Assembly: GCA_017537905.1 (NCBI GenBank)
Contig: JAFYJX010000073.1
Coordinates: forward strand, 1-34,872
Reading direction: 5' to 3'
Length of the DNA: 34,872 nucleotides
From: Clostridiales bacterium
GTDB taxonomy: Bacteria > Bacillota_A > Clostridia > Saccharofermentanales > Saccharofermentanaceae
How positions within the stretch are numbered: the stretch's first letter is position 1; every line of letters starts with the position of its first letter. The notes below the pieces were generated by a model that saw only the letters and a list, made by a program, of their open reading frames with translations, searched no databases and was not told the origin of the DNA. This document shows positions 23,208 through 32,213 of this stretch, piece by piece. Position numbers and translations under genes: made by a program.

Positions 23208-26200
23208 ATGAAGTTCTCGGCTGAACAGGAAAAGATAATCAACGCGGAACTTAGCAACAACCTCGTTTCCGCATCCGCAGGATCAGGCAAGACTACTGTC
23301 CTTACGGCAAGGATCGGCGATGAAGTAATGAGCGGCAGGCTCTCGGTCGACAATATGCTCGTTGTAACTTTTACCGAAGATGCGGCTGCGCATATGGCTG
23401 ACAAGATCGAAGAGAAGTTGAGAAGCCTTAGAAATGAGGCTGTCCTTAACGGCGATAACGAGATGGCAGCAAGGCTTTCCACACAGATCGATCTCCTGCC
23501 TAATGCATATATCCAGACTATGCACGGTTTCTGCTCCCGCGTCATCAAGGAGAAGGGCTATCTTTTAGAAGACGGTCCGATGGCTGATTTTACCGATCCT
23601 TCATGCAGGATATTAAGTGAGAGCGAGCAGGGCGTATTGCTCCAGACTGCAGTTGATTATGCATTTAAGAGCATGTATGAAGAGTGCAGGTCGGAAGACG
23701 ATAACTTCATCAGGTTCACCAGAAGATTCGGTGACGGCAGAAGCGATGACTCTCTGGGAGGCATCGTAACAAGCACGTATAAGACTTTGCGAAGTCTGCC
23801 GGATTATCTTGATGTCTGCGAAGATTTCGTAGCTGACAGGGAAGAACGTGACAGCAAAGACCAGATCATGTATTTCGAAGGCGAAAACGAGATACCGCGT
23901 GTGATCACAGAATATCTGGCGGGCGTTAAGTCCATGATCGAAGACAGTGATTTTGATTCCGTTCTTGCAGATCACGAGACATATCAGATCGTCGAAGAAT
24001 ATTCCAATGACGAATTCATAAGCCTCGTAAAGAGCAGGATAGATAATGTCATCGAGCACTATAAGACTCACAAAGGTGCAGATTTCTTTGATTCGCTCAT
24101 GCCGCTCAAGGAACTTGGCGAACTGAAGTTTAAGTCTTTCTTCAGAGGCGCGGATCTTAAGGGCGACGATAAGCCGCTGCTCGCGATAGTGACATTAAGG
24201 CATTTCCTGACACCCGATAAGTGGACAGATTCCAAATACGATAACCCTTATGACCTTCCGGAAGAATACAGCAGCCTCATAGGTTTTACCGGGGAGCAGA
24301 TCCTCGCAAACCAGAAAGAGGGAACCAAAGCCTGCAGGGCATTTGTCGATCTTCTGAAGAAGACTGACGAGTACTATGCGAAGGTCAAGAATAACATGCA
24401 CGGCATGGATTATTCCAATCTCGAGCATACTGCTTATGAGATCTTGAAGACAGATGAAGCAGCTTCGTTCTACCGTGAGAAGTTTACCGAGATCTTCGTT
24501 GATGAGTATCAGGACAATACGAGACTTCAGGATAAGATAATCGAGAAGTTCGAGCGTCCTGACGGCAACGTTTTCCGTGTGGGTGATATCAAGCAGAGTA
24601 TCTATAAATTCCGTTTTGCGGACCCCAAGATCTTTGGTACGAGAATGAAGGAAATATCTTCAGGTGAGCAGAAGGGAACAGTTCACTATCTGAGGGAGAA
24701 CCACAGAAGTACTTGTGAAGTCTTATCCTTTGCCAATTATGTCTTTGAGCAGATCATGAGCGGAGAGGCTTCCGAGATCGAATATGACTTAAGCCAGCGT
24801 TTAAGCAAGGCGGATGAGACCCGCCATGGCGCTATTCCGAGGATAATCGTCACCGACAGCGCGGTTCCGGCAGAAGATGACGGTGATAAGACAAAGCCTG
24901 AGAGAAGGGCCGTATTTGCGGCCGTTGAGAGTGAAGTCAGGAGATATCTCGAGAGCTGCACCAGAGTCGACGGAAGCAAGACAGAATTTAAGGATATCTG
25001 CGTTCTTACGGCTTCAAATAACCAGGCTGAATCGATCGCAAGATATCTTAACGGATGCACGTTGAAGGACGGCAGGAAGATAGAAGCATCAGGCAGATTT
25101 ACGACTGATGTTTTCGAAGATCTGGACATACACAGACTGATAAACTTCCTCATCTGTCTCGGCAATGAATACAGAGATGAATATCTCGCCGGAGTTATGC
25201 TTTCCAATTACAGGTTCTCGAACTTTACTGTTGCTGAACTTGCAAGTATCCAGGCATTTATCCATGAACTGGAGGGTGCTTCGCTGGAGAAGGAGCCTCT
25301 CATGTTAAGGCTTCGGATCTTTGCCGGAAAATGCAGTGATGAGCTTGCATTAAGGGTCAGGAGCTTCATCGACGTTTTTGACAGGATAAGGATGAGTTCG
25401 ATGGTATCCGATATCGATGACATTATCGAGCTGATCTACCGTGAGACAGGTATCAAGGCTACATTGGAAGCAAGAGAAGGCGACAGCAGCAAGTTTGACG
25501 TATTCAAGGACTGGCTGTCCGAGAGCTTCAAACTGAGAGGCTCTGACCTGTCAGGCATTGCCGAAGAGCTCGAACAGATGAAGATCCAGATCAAGAAGGC
25601 TGATATCGAAGTTACGGATGCCAACAAAAATAAGATAACGACAATGACCGTTCATAAGAGTAAGGGTCTTGAATTCCCGTTTGTTATCCTTGTTGCGACA
25701 GGCGGACAGGACGAGAGAAAAGATACGCTCTCTAGCATCATGTTCGACCGTGACGACGGCTTCATTGCTGAAGATTTCAATTATGAGGACATTACGAGAG
25801 CACATTCTTTCGAGCAGTATATCTACAAGATGAAGATGCGGCTCGAGAGCAATGCGGAGACATGCAGGCTCCTTTATGTTGCGCTTACTCGTGCCGAAGA
25901 GGATCTGTCGATAATCACGAGTTGCGATATAAATGATAAGACGAAGACCAGCCCTATGAGGAAGGCCTTCACGCAGGCAGTGGATTATAAGGATCTGCAG
26001 TTCGATAAGCGCCACTGGCTGGCAGGAGACATGAAGCTGCCTTATTGTCTTTTCAGTGCTCTTGCGAGGAGCGCCGACGGCGCGAAATTAAGAGAGATCG
26101 CTGAATCAGGAGATCTCAAGGGCAGCAACACTGTTGCTTTTAAGGACCTGGAAGGCAATGAGACCAAGGGTTTTGAGGTTTGTGTCATTACGGCAGAACA

Positions 26201-27002
26201 GACGACTGAGCTCTATAAGAATCAGAAACTTCAGGCCCAGCAGAATGCTGAGGCTGAAAGAGAAGCGGAAGACGCTAAGGCTACCCCTGAATTTGATTCC
26301 GACGGAAAGCTTGTTTTCCCGGAATATAAGTATCAGGAGAGTGTCGCTGTTCCGTTTAAGGTATCCGTAACCGGTATATCAGGTGACAGGAAACCGTCTG
26401 ACACTACGCACGTTGATCTCGAGATAAGAAGTATCGATGATTTTGAGAGTGCCGGCGCATCTATGCTGACGGCGGCCGCAAAGGGTACGATACTCCACAG
26501 GATAATGAGATTTATCGATCTCGACGGCATCAGGAGCGGCAGTGTCTCATTTGAATCAGAGATCGAATCGCTTATTAGCGAAGGATATCTGAATATCTGC
26601 TCTGCTGACAATGCCAGGGAAGTAGCAATACTTTTTAGGGACGGCATTATCTCATTCTGCAACAGTGACAGGTGCGAAGGTATTATTAAGAGCTTTGCCG
26701 ATGGTACGGCACGTTCGGAGAAGCCTATTGTCTTTGCGGTTTATATCGAAGGCAAAGAAGGGGATTCGGCACTTGTACAGGGAATCATTGACCTGATCTA
26801 TAAGACTGATGAAGGATATACGATCCTGGATTATAAGACGGACCGCCTTGAAGGCGCTGACGCTGAAGAACGTGCAAAGGAAGCGTTAGAGAGGCACAGC
26901 CTCCAGCTTAACAGCTATGCGGCCGCATGCGAAGAAGAGGGCCTTAAGGTTGCCCATAAGCTCCTTTATCTTGTGCGTTACGGGGAGTTTGTCGAAGTTT
27001 AA
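23208..27002 (+). CDS. addA: AddA helicase-nuclease subunit
   Basis: UvrD-type SF1 helicase with a C-terminal nuclease domain, the motor of AddAB recombination and repair. 1264 residues. Walker A ASAGSGKTTVL (K28), FTEDAAAHM (motif Ia), FVDEYQD (D432-E-Y-Q-D436, motif II), GDIKQSIYKFR (motif III), TVHKSKGLEFPFV (motif V), LLYVALTRAEEDL (motif VI), then the PD-(D/E)xK nuclease with ILDYKTD (D1208, K1210). All helicase motifs appear intact. The ATG has a strong SD (AAAGGAGGA). Its stop codon overlaps the stop of the convergent tadA gene. Confidence 0.95.
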   Translation: MKFSAEQEKIINAELSNNLVSASAGSGKTTVLTARIGDEVMSGRLSVDNMLVVTFTEDAAAHMADKIEEKLRSLRNEAVLNGDNEMAARLSTQIDLLPNAYIQTMHGFCSRVIKEKGYLLEDGPMADFTDPSCRILSESEQGVLLQTAVDYAFKSMYEECRSEDDNFIRFTRRFGDGRSDDSLGGIVTSTYKTLRSLPDYLDVCEDFVADREERDSKDQIMYFEGENEIPRVITEYLAGVKSMIEDSDFDSVLADHETYQIVEEYSNDEFISLVKSRIDNVIEHYKTHKGADFFDSLMPLKELGELKFKSFFRGADLKGDDKPLLAIVTLRHFLTPDKWTDSKYDNPYDLPEEYSSLIGFTGEQILANQKEGTKACRAFVDLLKKTDEYYAKVKNNMHGMDYSNLEHTAYEILKTDEAASFYREKFTEIFVDEYQDNTRLQDKIIEKFERPDGNVFRVGDIKQSIYKFRFADPKIFGTRMKEISSGEQKGTVHYLRENHRSTCEVLSFANYVFEQIMSGEASEIEYDLSQRLSKADETRHGAIPRIIVTDSAVPAEDDGDKTKPERRAVFAAVESEVRRYLESCTRVDGSKTEFKDICVLTASNNQAESIARYLNGCTLKDGRKIEASGRFTTDVFEDLDIHRLINFLICLGNEYRDEYLAGVMLSNYRFSNFTVAELASIQAFIHELEGASLEKEPLMLRLRIFAGKCSDELALRVRSFIDVFDRIRMSSMVSDIDDIIELIYRETGIKATLEAREGDSSKFDVFKDWLSESFKLRGSDLSGIAEELEQMKIQIKKADIEVTDANKNKITTMTVHKSKGLEFPFVILVATGGQDERKDTLSSIMFDRDDGFIAEDFNYEDITRAHSFEQYIYKMKMRLESNAETCRLLYVALTRAEEDLSIITSCDINDKTKTSPMRKAFTQAVDYKDLQFDKRHWLAGDMKLPYCLFSALARSADGAKLREIAESGDLKGSNTVAFKDLEGNETKGFEVCVITAEQTTELYKNQKLQAQQNAEAEREAEDAKATPEFDSDGKLVFPEYKYQESVAVPFKVSVTGISGDRKPSDTTHVDLEIRSIDDFESAGASMLTAAAKGTILHRIMRFIDLDGIRSGSVSFESEIESLISEGYLNICSADNAREVAILFRDGIISFCNSDRCEGIIKSFADGTARSEKPIVFAVYIEGKEGDSALVQGIIDLIYKTDEGYTILDYKTDRLEGADAEERAKEALERHSLQLNSYAAACEEEGLKVAHKLLYLVRYGEFVEV

Positions 27003-27526
27003 GATTCAGAACGCTTCTTTCCAGCATCCCTTTTGCGGATCGCACGGAAGAAATCGAGCATCATCTGGGAGCATTCCTTTTCCATGATGCCGCCTTCGAA
27101 TTCGACTTTGTGGTTGTGACCGTGTGATACTTCGAAAATATCGTTGCAGGAAACTACGGCGCCGCTCTTGGGTTCGTATGCGCCGAAATAGACTTTGCGG
27201 ATCCTTGACTGGATAATCGCGCCGGAGCACATTGTGCAGGGCTCTAAGGTTACATACATGTCCATGTCTTCCAGACGCCAGTCGCCTAATTTCCTGCATG
27301 CCTTATCAATAGCGATAACTTCGGCGTGGGCTATGGCATTGCCTCTTGTGAGGCGGAGATTGTGGGCCCTGACAAATATCTTGCCGTCTTTAACGATTAC
27401 ACAGCCGATTGGGCATTCGCCGAGATCAATGGCCTTTTCCGCTTCCTTTATCGCCTCGAGCATAAAACGCTCCTTGTCAGAGGAGGGCTTAAAGTCAGGA
27501 TATAACTTGGATCTGGTCCTTGGCAC
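26999..27526 (-). CDS. tadA: tRNA adenosine(34) deaminase
   Basis: Zinc enzyme that converts A34 of tRNA-Arg(ACG) to inosine; essential in most bacteria. The catalytic HAE is in AIAHAEVIAID, and the two zinc cysteines are in LEPCTMCSGA. The core begins FMLEAIKEAEKAIDLGECPIG. I favour the GTG at 27526 because GAGGT lies seven bases upstream (175 residues). An in-frame ATG at 27595 would give 198 residues but has no SD. The usual length is 150-165, so either carries a short extra N-terminus. The C-terminus ends in a basic tail (RKRDAGKKRSES). It is convergent with addA. Confidence 0.9.
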   Translation of the reverse strand: MPRTRSKLYPDFKPSSDKERFMLEAIKEAEKAIDLGECPIGCVIVKDGKIFVRAHNLRLTRGNAIAHAEVIAIDKACRKLGDWRLEDMDMYVTLEPCTMCSGAIIQSRIRKVYFGAYEPKSGAVVSCNDIFEVSHGHNHKVEFEGGIMEKECSQMMLDFFRAIRKRDAGKKRSES

Positions 27527-27627
27527 GGAGAATACCTCGCTTTTTATCTTCTGGGACTGATAATACAGAGGGGAAACGGAAAGTGTCAAGGACATGGAAT
27601 TTCTTCTTGACGATATAACATAAGCAT

Positions 27628-27633
27628 ATTATA
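27628..27633 (-). promoter_or_regulatory. possible -10 element for tadA
   Basis: Minus-strand TATAAT at 27633-27628, about 33 bases upstream of the ATG at 27595 and about 100 upstream of the GTG at 27526. The plus strand also reads TATAAT (27630-27635) because the site is symmetric, so its direction is uncertain. Confidence 0.35.
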
Positions 27634-27677
27634 ATTTACGATTGCTATAAGTAGAACTATGCCTACACAGAGGGAAT

Positions 27678-27691
27678 GCCGTATTTACGGC
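27678..27691. other. 14-bp palindrome upstream of the zinc-ribbon membrane gene
   Basis: GCCGTATTTACGGC, perfect arms of six bases around TT. A very similar palindrome (GCCGTTAATACGGC) lies just after the same gene at 28548-28561. It could be a small hairpin or a protein-binding site; there is no upstream plus-strand gene for it to terminate. Confidence 0.4.
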
Positions 27692-27773
27692 CCGTTTTCA
27701 ACATTATCCCTGAATTATAGTCGGCGCGTGTTTGCTTAAAGCGCATACTTCAAGATAAAAGGACGATTTTTTA

Positions 27774-28538
27774 ATGGCGACTAAACAAGGTATGTGCAAG
27801 AACTGCGGTTCGCTCGTTATGTTTGATGACAGAGACGAACTTTGCGAGTGCGTATTCTGTAACTGCGTTTTCCCTTCAGAGGAAGCAGCTAAGATTCTTG
27901 ATAATCCTGACGGATATGAATTCAAGAATGAGAAATTCGAGAAGAATACACAGGCTGGCGCTAAGCACTATTATTCAAACCCCGTAATGCCTGATGTAGT
28001 AGAGAAGGCAGTACAGAGGGATAAGACCTCCAAGGCACAGCAGGCAGCAGATGTTATTAAGCTTAAGCCGAGCGAGTTCGAGATCTCTCCTAATGACGTT
28101 AAGGCTCCTAAAAAGTTCGTTATCGGAATGATCGCAGGTATCGTACTTTTTGTCGGAATCATTGTTGCGATCGCATTGCCGCTTTACATGTCTCGTAAGG
28201 CATTGCGCGCTGATCTTTCCGCAGATATGGAGCAGGTTTTCCAGATCACACCTCCCGGTGGCGAAGAGAAGACATTCGAATACAAGCAGTTCACCATCTA
28301 TGGCCTTTCCTGCCAGTATGTAAAGCTTGGTCTTTCCGATGAGATTACTCAGGATGAGGCAAAGACTCTCTACGATAATTATTCCAAGCTTCGTGCAGAC
28401 AAGCGCGGTTTTGAAGCAGACGACGTTGAGATGTATATCTACACACCTGAAACGATCTACTTCGCTTCAAAAGACGGCATTACAAAGGATACTCAGCCTA
28501 CGGTTGAGATTTTGGAACCTACTGAGACAAGCAAGTAA
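27774..28538 (+). CDS. zinc-ribbon membrane protein of unknown function
   Basis: 254 residues. A zinc ribbon at the N-terminus (C8, C11, then C26 and C29, with extra cysteines C24 and C31), a polar linker of about 85 residues, one membrane helix (about 118-140) and an extracytoplasmic domain of about 110 residues with a TFEYKQFTIYGLS strand pattern. The layout resembles a cytoplasmic metal-binding or interaction module tethered to an outside domain. I do not recognise the family. AAAGGACG lies about nine bases before the ATG. It is a single gene between tadA and rpoD. Confidence 0.8.
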   Translation: MATKQGMCKNCGSLVMFDDRDELCECVFCNCVFPSEEAAKILDNPDGYEFKNEKFEKNTQAGAKHYYSNPVMPDVVEKAVQRDKTSKAQQAADVIKLKPSEFEISPNDVKAPKKFVIGMIAGIVLFVGIIVAIALPLYMSRKALRADLSADMEQVFQITPPGGEEKTFEYKQFTIYGLSCQYVKLGLSDEITQDEAKTLYDNYSKLRADKRGFEADDVEMYIYTPETIYFASKDGITKDTQPTVEILEPTETSK

Positions 28539-28547
28539 TCGTTACCG

Positions 28548-28561
28548 GCCGTTAATACGGC
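28548..28561 (+). terminator. weak hairpin after the zinc-ribbon membrane gene
   Basis: GCCGT and ACGGC arms around TAAT, followed by TTTAT. It lies nine bases after the stop codon. The stem is short, so termination would be weak; see the sister palindrome at 27678-27691. Confidence 0.4.
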
Positions 28562-28613
28562 TTTATGGTAGTTTGCACAGCTAATTATTGACGATCTATG
28601 AGGTGATTCATCA

Positions 28614-29666
28614 ATGACAGATTTTGAGAAAGCACTGGCACAGGCAAAGAAATTCGCAGAAAAGAACGAGAATCAGATTACTGAGACAGAGTTCGAGGCA
28701 ATCACTGATTCATACAAGATAGAACCCGATGAGATGATCAATCTCAGAGCAGAGCTTGAGAACGGCGGCGTTAAGATCAGCGATCCCGATCTCGATAACG
28801 ACGATACAGATATCGATACCGACGGCGAAGACGCAAATGTCGTAGACGACTCGGTCAAGATGTATCTCAAGGAGATCGGTAAGATCGAACTTCTCGATGC
28901 AGAGCAGGAAAAAGAGATCGCTCAGAGAATGGCAAAGGGTGATGAGGAAGCAAAGGTCCTCCTTATCAACTCCAACTTGAGACTCGTTGTATCCATCGCC
29001 AAGAAGTACATGAACCGTGGTCTCTCGCTCCTTGACCTTATTCAGGAAGGTAACATCGGTCTTATCAAGGCTGTTGACAAGTTCGATTACACAAAGGGAT
29101 TCAAGTTCTCCACATATGCTACATGGTGGATCCGTCAGGCTATCACCAGAGCTATTGCTGACCAGGCAAGAACGATCAGAATTCCCGTTCATATGGTTGA
29201 GACCATTAACAAGCTTACAAGAGTTCAGCGTCAGCTCGTTCAGGATCTTGGCAGAGAGCCTACAACAGAAGAGCTTGCTGAAGCTATGGGCATGGAAGTA
29301 GCAAAGATCAGAGAGATCCAGAAGATCTCCCAGGATCCTATTTCCATCGATAAGCCGGTAGGTGAGGAAGAAGACAGCCACCTGGTTGACTTCATCTCTA
29401 ACGATGAGCTCGCTGCACCTGAGGAAGAGGTTGCAAGGATCCTTTTGAAGGAAGACCTTATCCAGGCTTTGAACGGCTTAACAGACAGGGAAAGAAGAGT
29501 TATCGAATTAAGATTCGGTCTTAAGGACGGAGTTCCTATGACTTTGGAGCAGGTCGGTAAGAAGCTCGGCGTTACACGTGAGCGTATCAGACAGATCGAG
29601 GCAAAAGCCATCAGAAAGCTCAACAGATCGCCTAAGTCAAAGAAGCTCGAAGGTTATTCCGACTGA
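28614..29666 (+). CDS. rpoD: primary-type sigma-70 factor
   Basis: RNA polymerase sigma subunit that recognises -35 and -10 elements. 350 residues: a short acidic region 1.1, region 1.2 ([14 protein letters not shown]), region 2 with [40 protein letters not shown], region 3, and region 4 with [18 protein letters not shown]. Everything needed for a housekeeping (SigA/RpoD) factor is there. The acidic stretch [17 protein letters not shown] (about 59-75) is marked. GAGGTGA is the SD. In most Firmicutes this gene follows dnaG; here no primase gene is adjacent. A close paralogue elsewhere in the genome cannot be excluded. Confidence 0.92.
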   Translation: MTDFEKALAQAKKFAEKNENQITETEFEAITDSYKIEPDEMINLRAELENGGVKISDPDLDNDDTDIDTDGEDANVVDDSVKMYLKEIGKIELLDAEQEKEIAQRMAKGDEEAKVLLINSNLRLVVSIAKKYMNRGLSLLDLIQEGNIGLIKAVDKFDYTKGFKFSTYATWWIRQAITRAIADQARTIRIPVHMVETINKLTRVQRQLVQDLGREPTTEELAEAMGMEVAKIREIQKISQDPISIDKPVGEEEDSHLVDFISNDELAAPEEEVARILLKEDLIQALNGLTDRERRVIELRFGLKDGVPMTLEQVGKKLGVTRERIRQIEAKAIRKLNRSPKSKKLEGYSD

Positions 29667-29692
29667 TAAGCCTGTCAGCTTAAGTAACCTTC
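29649..29692 (+). terminator. hairpin over the rpoD stop, possible terminator
   Basis: GAAGGTTA (29649-29656) pairs with TAACCTTC (29685-29692); an inner AAGC/GCTT pair strengthens it. It is followed by CTTTTCGG, a poor T-run. It could attenuate read-through from rpoD into the Rnf-like cluster. Confidence 0.35.
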
Positions 29693-29712
29693 CTTTTCGG
29701 GGATATTAGATA

Positions 29713-31233
29713 GTGGCAGACCGAAGACGATATTCATTTTACAGAGGACTATTTACAGGGGACGTTTTGAATTTTTCGAAGCGTTCCCCTTTTGTCAAGG
29801 AGATCATGTTCGAGAGGATCTATCCTTCGAAGATAATCCTTCCTATGAAGATGCATTACGGCGTTCCTGCAATCCCTGCCGTTAAGGTCGGTGATTACGT
29901 CAGGATCGGCCAGTGCATCGGAGTCCCGCCCAGGGGTTCGTTCTCCGTTCCTGTTCACAGCGGCATTTCGGGAAAAGTATCCGACATCTCGGAAATCGTG
30001 CTTCCCAACGGAATCATTACGCCTGCAGTTACCATCGTAAATGACATGAAGCGTACGAGGCTCGATTCGGTAAAGCCCAGATCAGGCTTTAAGATAAGCG
30101 CCAGCGAGACTATCGGCATTATCAGAGCTGCCGGCATCTGCGGTATGGGCGGTGAGGGAATTCCTACAGCCGCAAAGCTCAACAGGGCAAGGACTGAAGT
30201 CGTAAAGGAATTCCTCGTAAACTGTCTTCAGAGTGAGCCTTATTCGACATGTGACCTCGTGGCAATTACGGAATATCCGGATTATGTTGTGCTCGGTTCA
30301 TGCGCATGTGCCAGAGCTGTAGGCGCTTCGAAGCTCGTTTTCCTCATTTCCGAGAACAGAAAAGAGCAGAGGAAGGCCCTTGCCAATTCAATAGAGAAAA
30401 TCAAGGGAGATTTTAAGGACCTTGAATTCGATATCAAGCTCTTCAGGGAGCGTTTCCCGCAGGGATACTACAGACTGGTTGCCAGAGCTCTGTACGGCAA
30501 GAATTTAGCGCTTGGCGAGACGCTCGAAAAGTCCTGCAAGGCAGTTCTTTTCAACTGTTCAACCATGCTCGCCTGCTGGGAAGCTTTATCCGATAACATT
30601 CCGATGATGAGCAGGATCGTTTCCGTTACGGGAGACGCGTCAGGCGGACATAATATGCTGGTTCCGGTAGGAACTCCTGTATCCGAGCTCCTGGCTAACG
30701 CCCAGGATATCAAGAACGGCAGCGACAGGATCGTTTGGGGCAACTGCCTTACCGGAATCGAGATAAAAGATCCCGAGCATACGCCCATCGTTAAGACGAC
30801 ATCGGTCATATCAGTTATCAGGAGATCTGAGGTTCCGAAGACACCTTGTATCCATTGTGGTCTTTGTTCCGAATGCTGCCCGATGAATCTTTCACCGAAT
30901 ACGATCTATGAGATGCTCAATCAGGGTTTAAGACAGAAGGCATCTGAGGAAGGTGCCAGAGAATGTATCGCGTGCGGTTCGTGTTCTTATGTATGTCCTG
31001 CCGGTATCAATCTGACGACATCTATCGCAAGCTTTGCGGGAGAGGGCAGAATAATCGAAGTTAATTCGCTCCTGGATAACAGCAGCGCCGGAGACAGGAT
31101 GTTTGAGGACTATGCGGCATCTTATATCGGAGAGACTTCGCTTCTTGAAGATTATTCTGACGGAGACGAGAATATCAGTAAGAAGTCGCCTGATTCGATC
31201 ACACTGCCTTTCGAGAGGGATAAAGAAGTATGA
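29713..31233 (+). CDS. rnfC: RnfC-like electron transport subunit
   Basis: Peripheral cytoplasmic subunit of Rnf (ferredoxin:NAD+ oxidoreductase) that carries the NADH/FMN site and two [4Fe-4S] clusters. 506 residues from GTG 29713. CGMGGEGIPTAAKLNRA (about 141-157) is the flavin/nucleotide loop, with E in place of the usual A of GGAGFPTA. Ferredoxin motifs: C379, C382, C385, C389 and C418, C421, C424, C428, both complete. An N-terminal barrel-sandwich segment (VPVHSGISGKV) is present. No RnfB-type extension is fused. The start has only a weak GGGGA. Its stop overlaps the start of rnfD. Confidence 0.85.
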   Translation: MADRRRYSFYRGLFTGDVLNFSKRSPFVKEIMFERIYPSKIILPMKMHYGVPAIPAVKVGDYVRIGQCIGVPPRGSFSVPVHSGISGKVSDISEIVLPNGIITPAVTIVNDMKRTRLDSVKPRSGFKISASETIGIIRAAGICGMGGEGIPTAAKLNRARTEVVKEFLVNCLQSEPYSTCDLVAITEYPDYVVLGSCACARAVGASKLVFLISENRKEQRKALANSIEKIKGDFKDLEFDIKLFRERFPQGYYRLVARALYGKNLALGETLEKSCKAVLFNCSTMLACWEALSDNIPMMSRIVSVTGDASGGHNMLVPVGTPVSELLANAQDIKNGSDRIVWGNCLTGIEIKDPEHTPIVKTTSVISVIRRSEVPKTPCIHCGLCSECCPMNLSPNTIYEMLNQGLRQKASEEGARECIACGSCSYVCPAGINLTTSIASFAGEGRIIEVNSLLDNSSAGDRMFEDYAASYIGETSLLEDYSDGDENISKKSPDSITLPFERDKEV

Positions 31234-32213
31234 GTACTGATAATAAACAGCTTGCACCCTTTATCCATACGGAGAAGAACGCTCCGTATATCTATATCAC
31301 GATCCTTGTATCGCTCGTGCCCTGTATCGTATGCGGTATTTTCTATTACGGCCTCAGAGCATTGATCCTTATACTGTTTTCTATGGCAGCCTTTGTTTTG
31401 GTTGACACTTTCTGCAAGAGATTTACAGGAAGAAGATCGGGCGGGGACTACTTTGACGTAAGCTCGCTCGTTGAAGGTCTCCTGATAGCTCTTATGCTTC
31501 CGCCTGATACGACGCTTATCACTGCGCTTACAGCTGTATTGTTCGCGTCGATTGTTACCAAGCAGGTATTCGGAGGCGCAGGAAGCAATATCGTTAATCC
31601 TGCGTGCGCTGGCAGACTGTTTGTCGAACTCGTTATGCCGTCTGCTACGCAGGGCCTGTCCTATGGTGAAGATAATTCCAGACTGCAGCTGATGAGCCTG
31701 ATCATCCAGAAGAAACCGGGCGCGCTGCCTGATCTTACTCAGTTGTCATTTACAGAGCTTATCAGCGGCAACTATCCCGGCATGATCGGTACGGCTTGCT
31801 TTGCATGCATTCTGGCTGGAGGCCTGTTCCTTACTCTTAAGGGCACGATGAGGCTTTATTCTCCGGTTTCATACATAACAACGCTTCTGGTCCTTTATCC
31901 GATCGCCGCGATTTTCGAGACGAGAGCATTCAGCTTCGACGGAATGGTGGTATATGTCATGTCTTCTGGCGCTATATTCGTTGCGGTATTCCTCTTGGGA
32001 GATCTGACAACGATGCCTTCGAGATTTGCTTCGGGCGTTTTCGCTGGCGTTGTATGCGCTGTGCTGACGCTTATTACAAAGCCTTTCTTATCACCGATGG
32101 TATCGCTCCTGGCACCCGTCATGGCTGTTAATTTCCTCTCATTCGTATTGGACTTCTTCTCGAAAACTCTTTCCAGAAGAAAGTTCCGTTCCAGGGAGGT
32201 GGATGTATCATGA
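31230..32213 (+). CDS. rnfD: RnfD-like membrane subunit, divergent
   Basis: 327 residues, about nine membrane helices, RnfD/NqrB family. Clear family blocks: DVSSLVEGLLIALMLPP, SIVTKQVFGGAGSNIVNPACAG and a degenerate version of the DPVTSP block, GDLTTMPSR. RnfD normally has a covalent FMN on a threonine in a (T/S)(G/S)AT-P-L segment after the NPA block. Here the corresponding region reads SYGEDNSRLQLM, with no such threonine that I can place; SATQG at about 139 is the only near match. It may lack covalent FMN. It overlaps rnfC and rnfG by four bases each (ATGA). Confidence 0.75.
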   Translation: MSTDNKQLAPFIHTEKNAPYIYITILVSLVPCIVCGIFYYGLRALILILFSMAAFVLVDTFCKRFTGRRSGGDYFDVSSLVEGLLIALMLPPDTTLITALTAVLFASIVTKQVFGGAGSNIVNPACAGRLFVELVMPSATQGLSYGEDNSRLQLMSLIIQKKPGALPDLTQLSFTELISGNYPGMIGTACFACILAGGLFLTLKGTMRLYSPVSYITTLLVLYPIAAIFETRAFSFDGMVVYVMSSGAIFVAVFLLGDLTTMPSRFASGVFAGVVCAVLTLITKPFLSPMVSLLAPVMAVNFLSFVLDFFSKTLSRRKFRSREVDVS

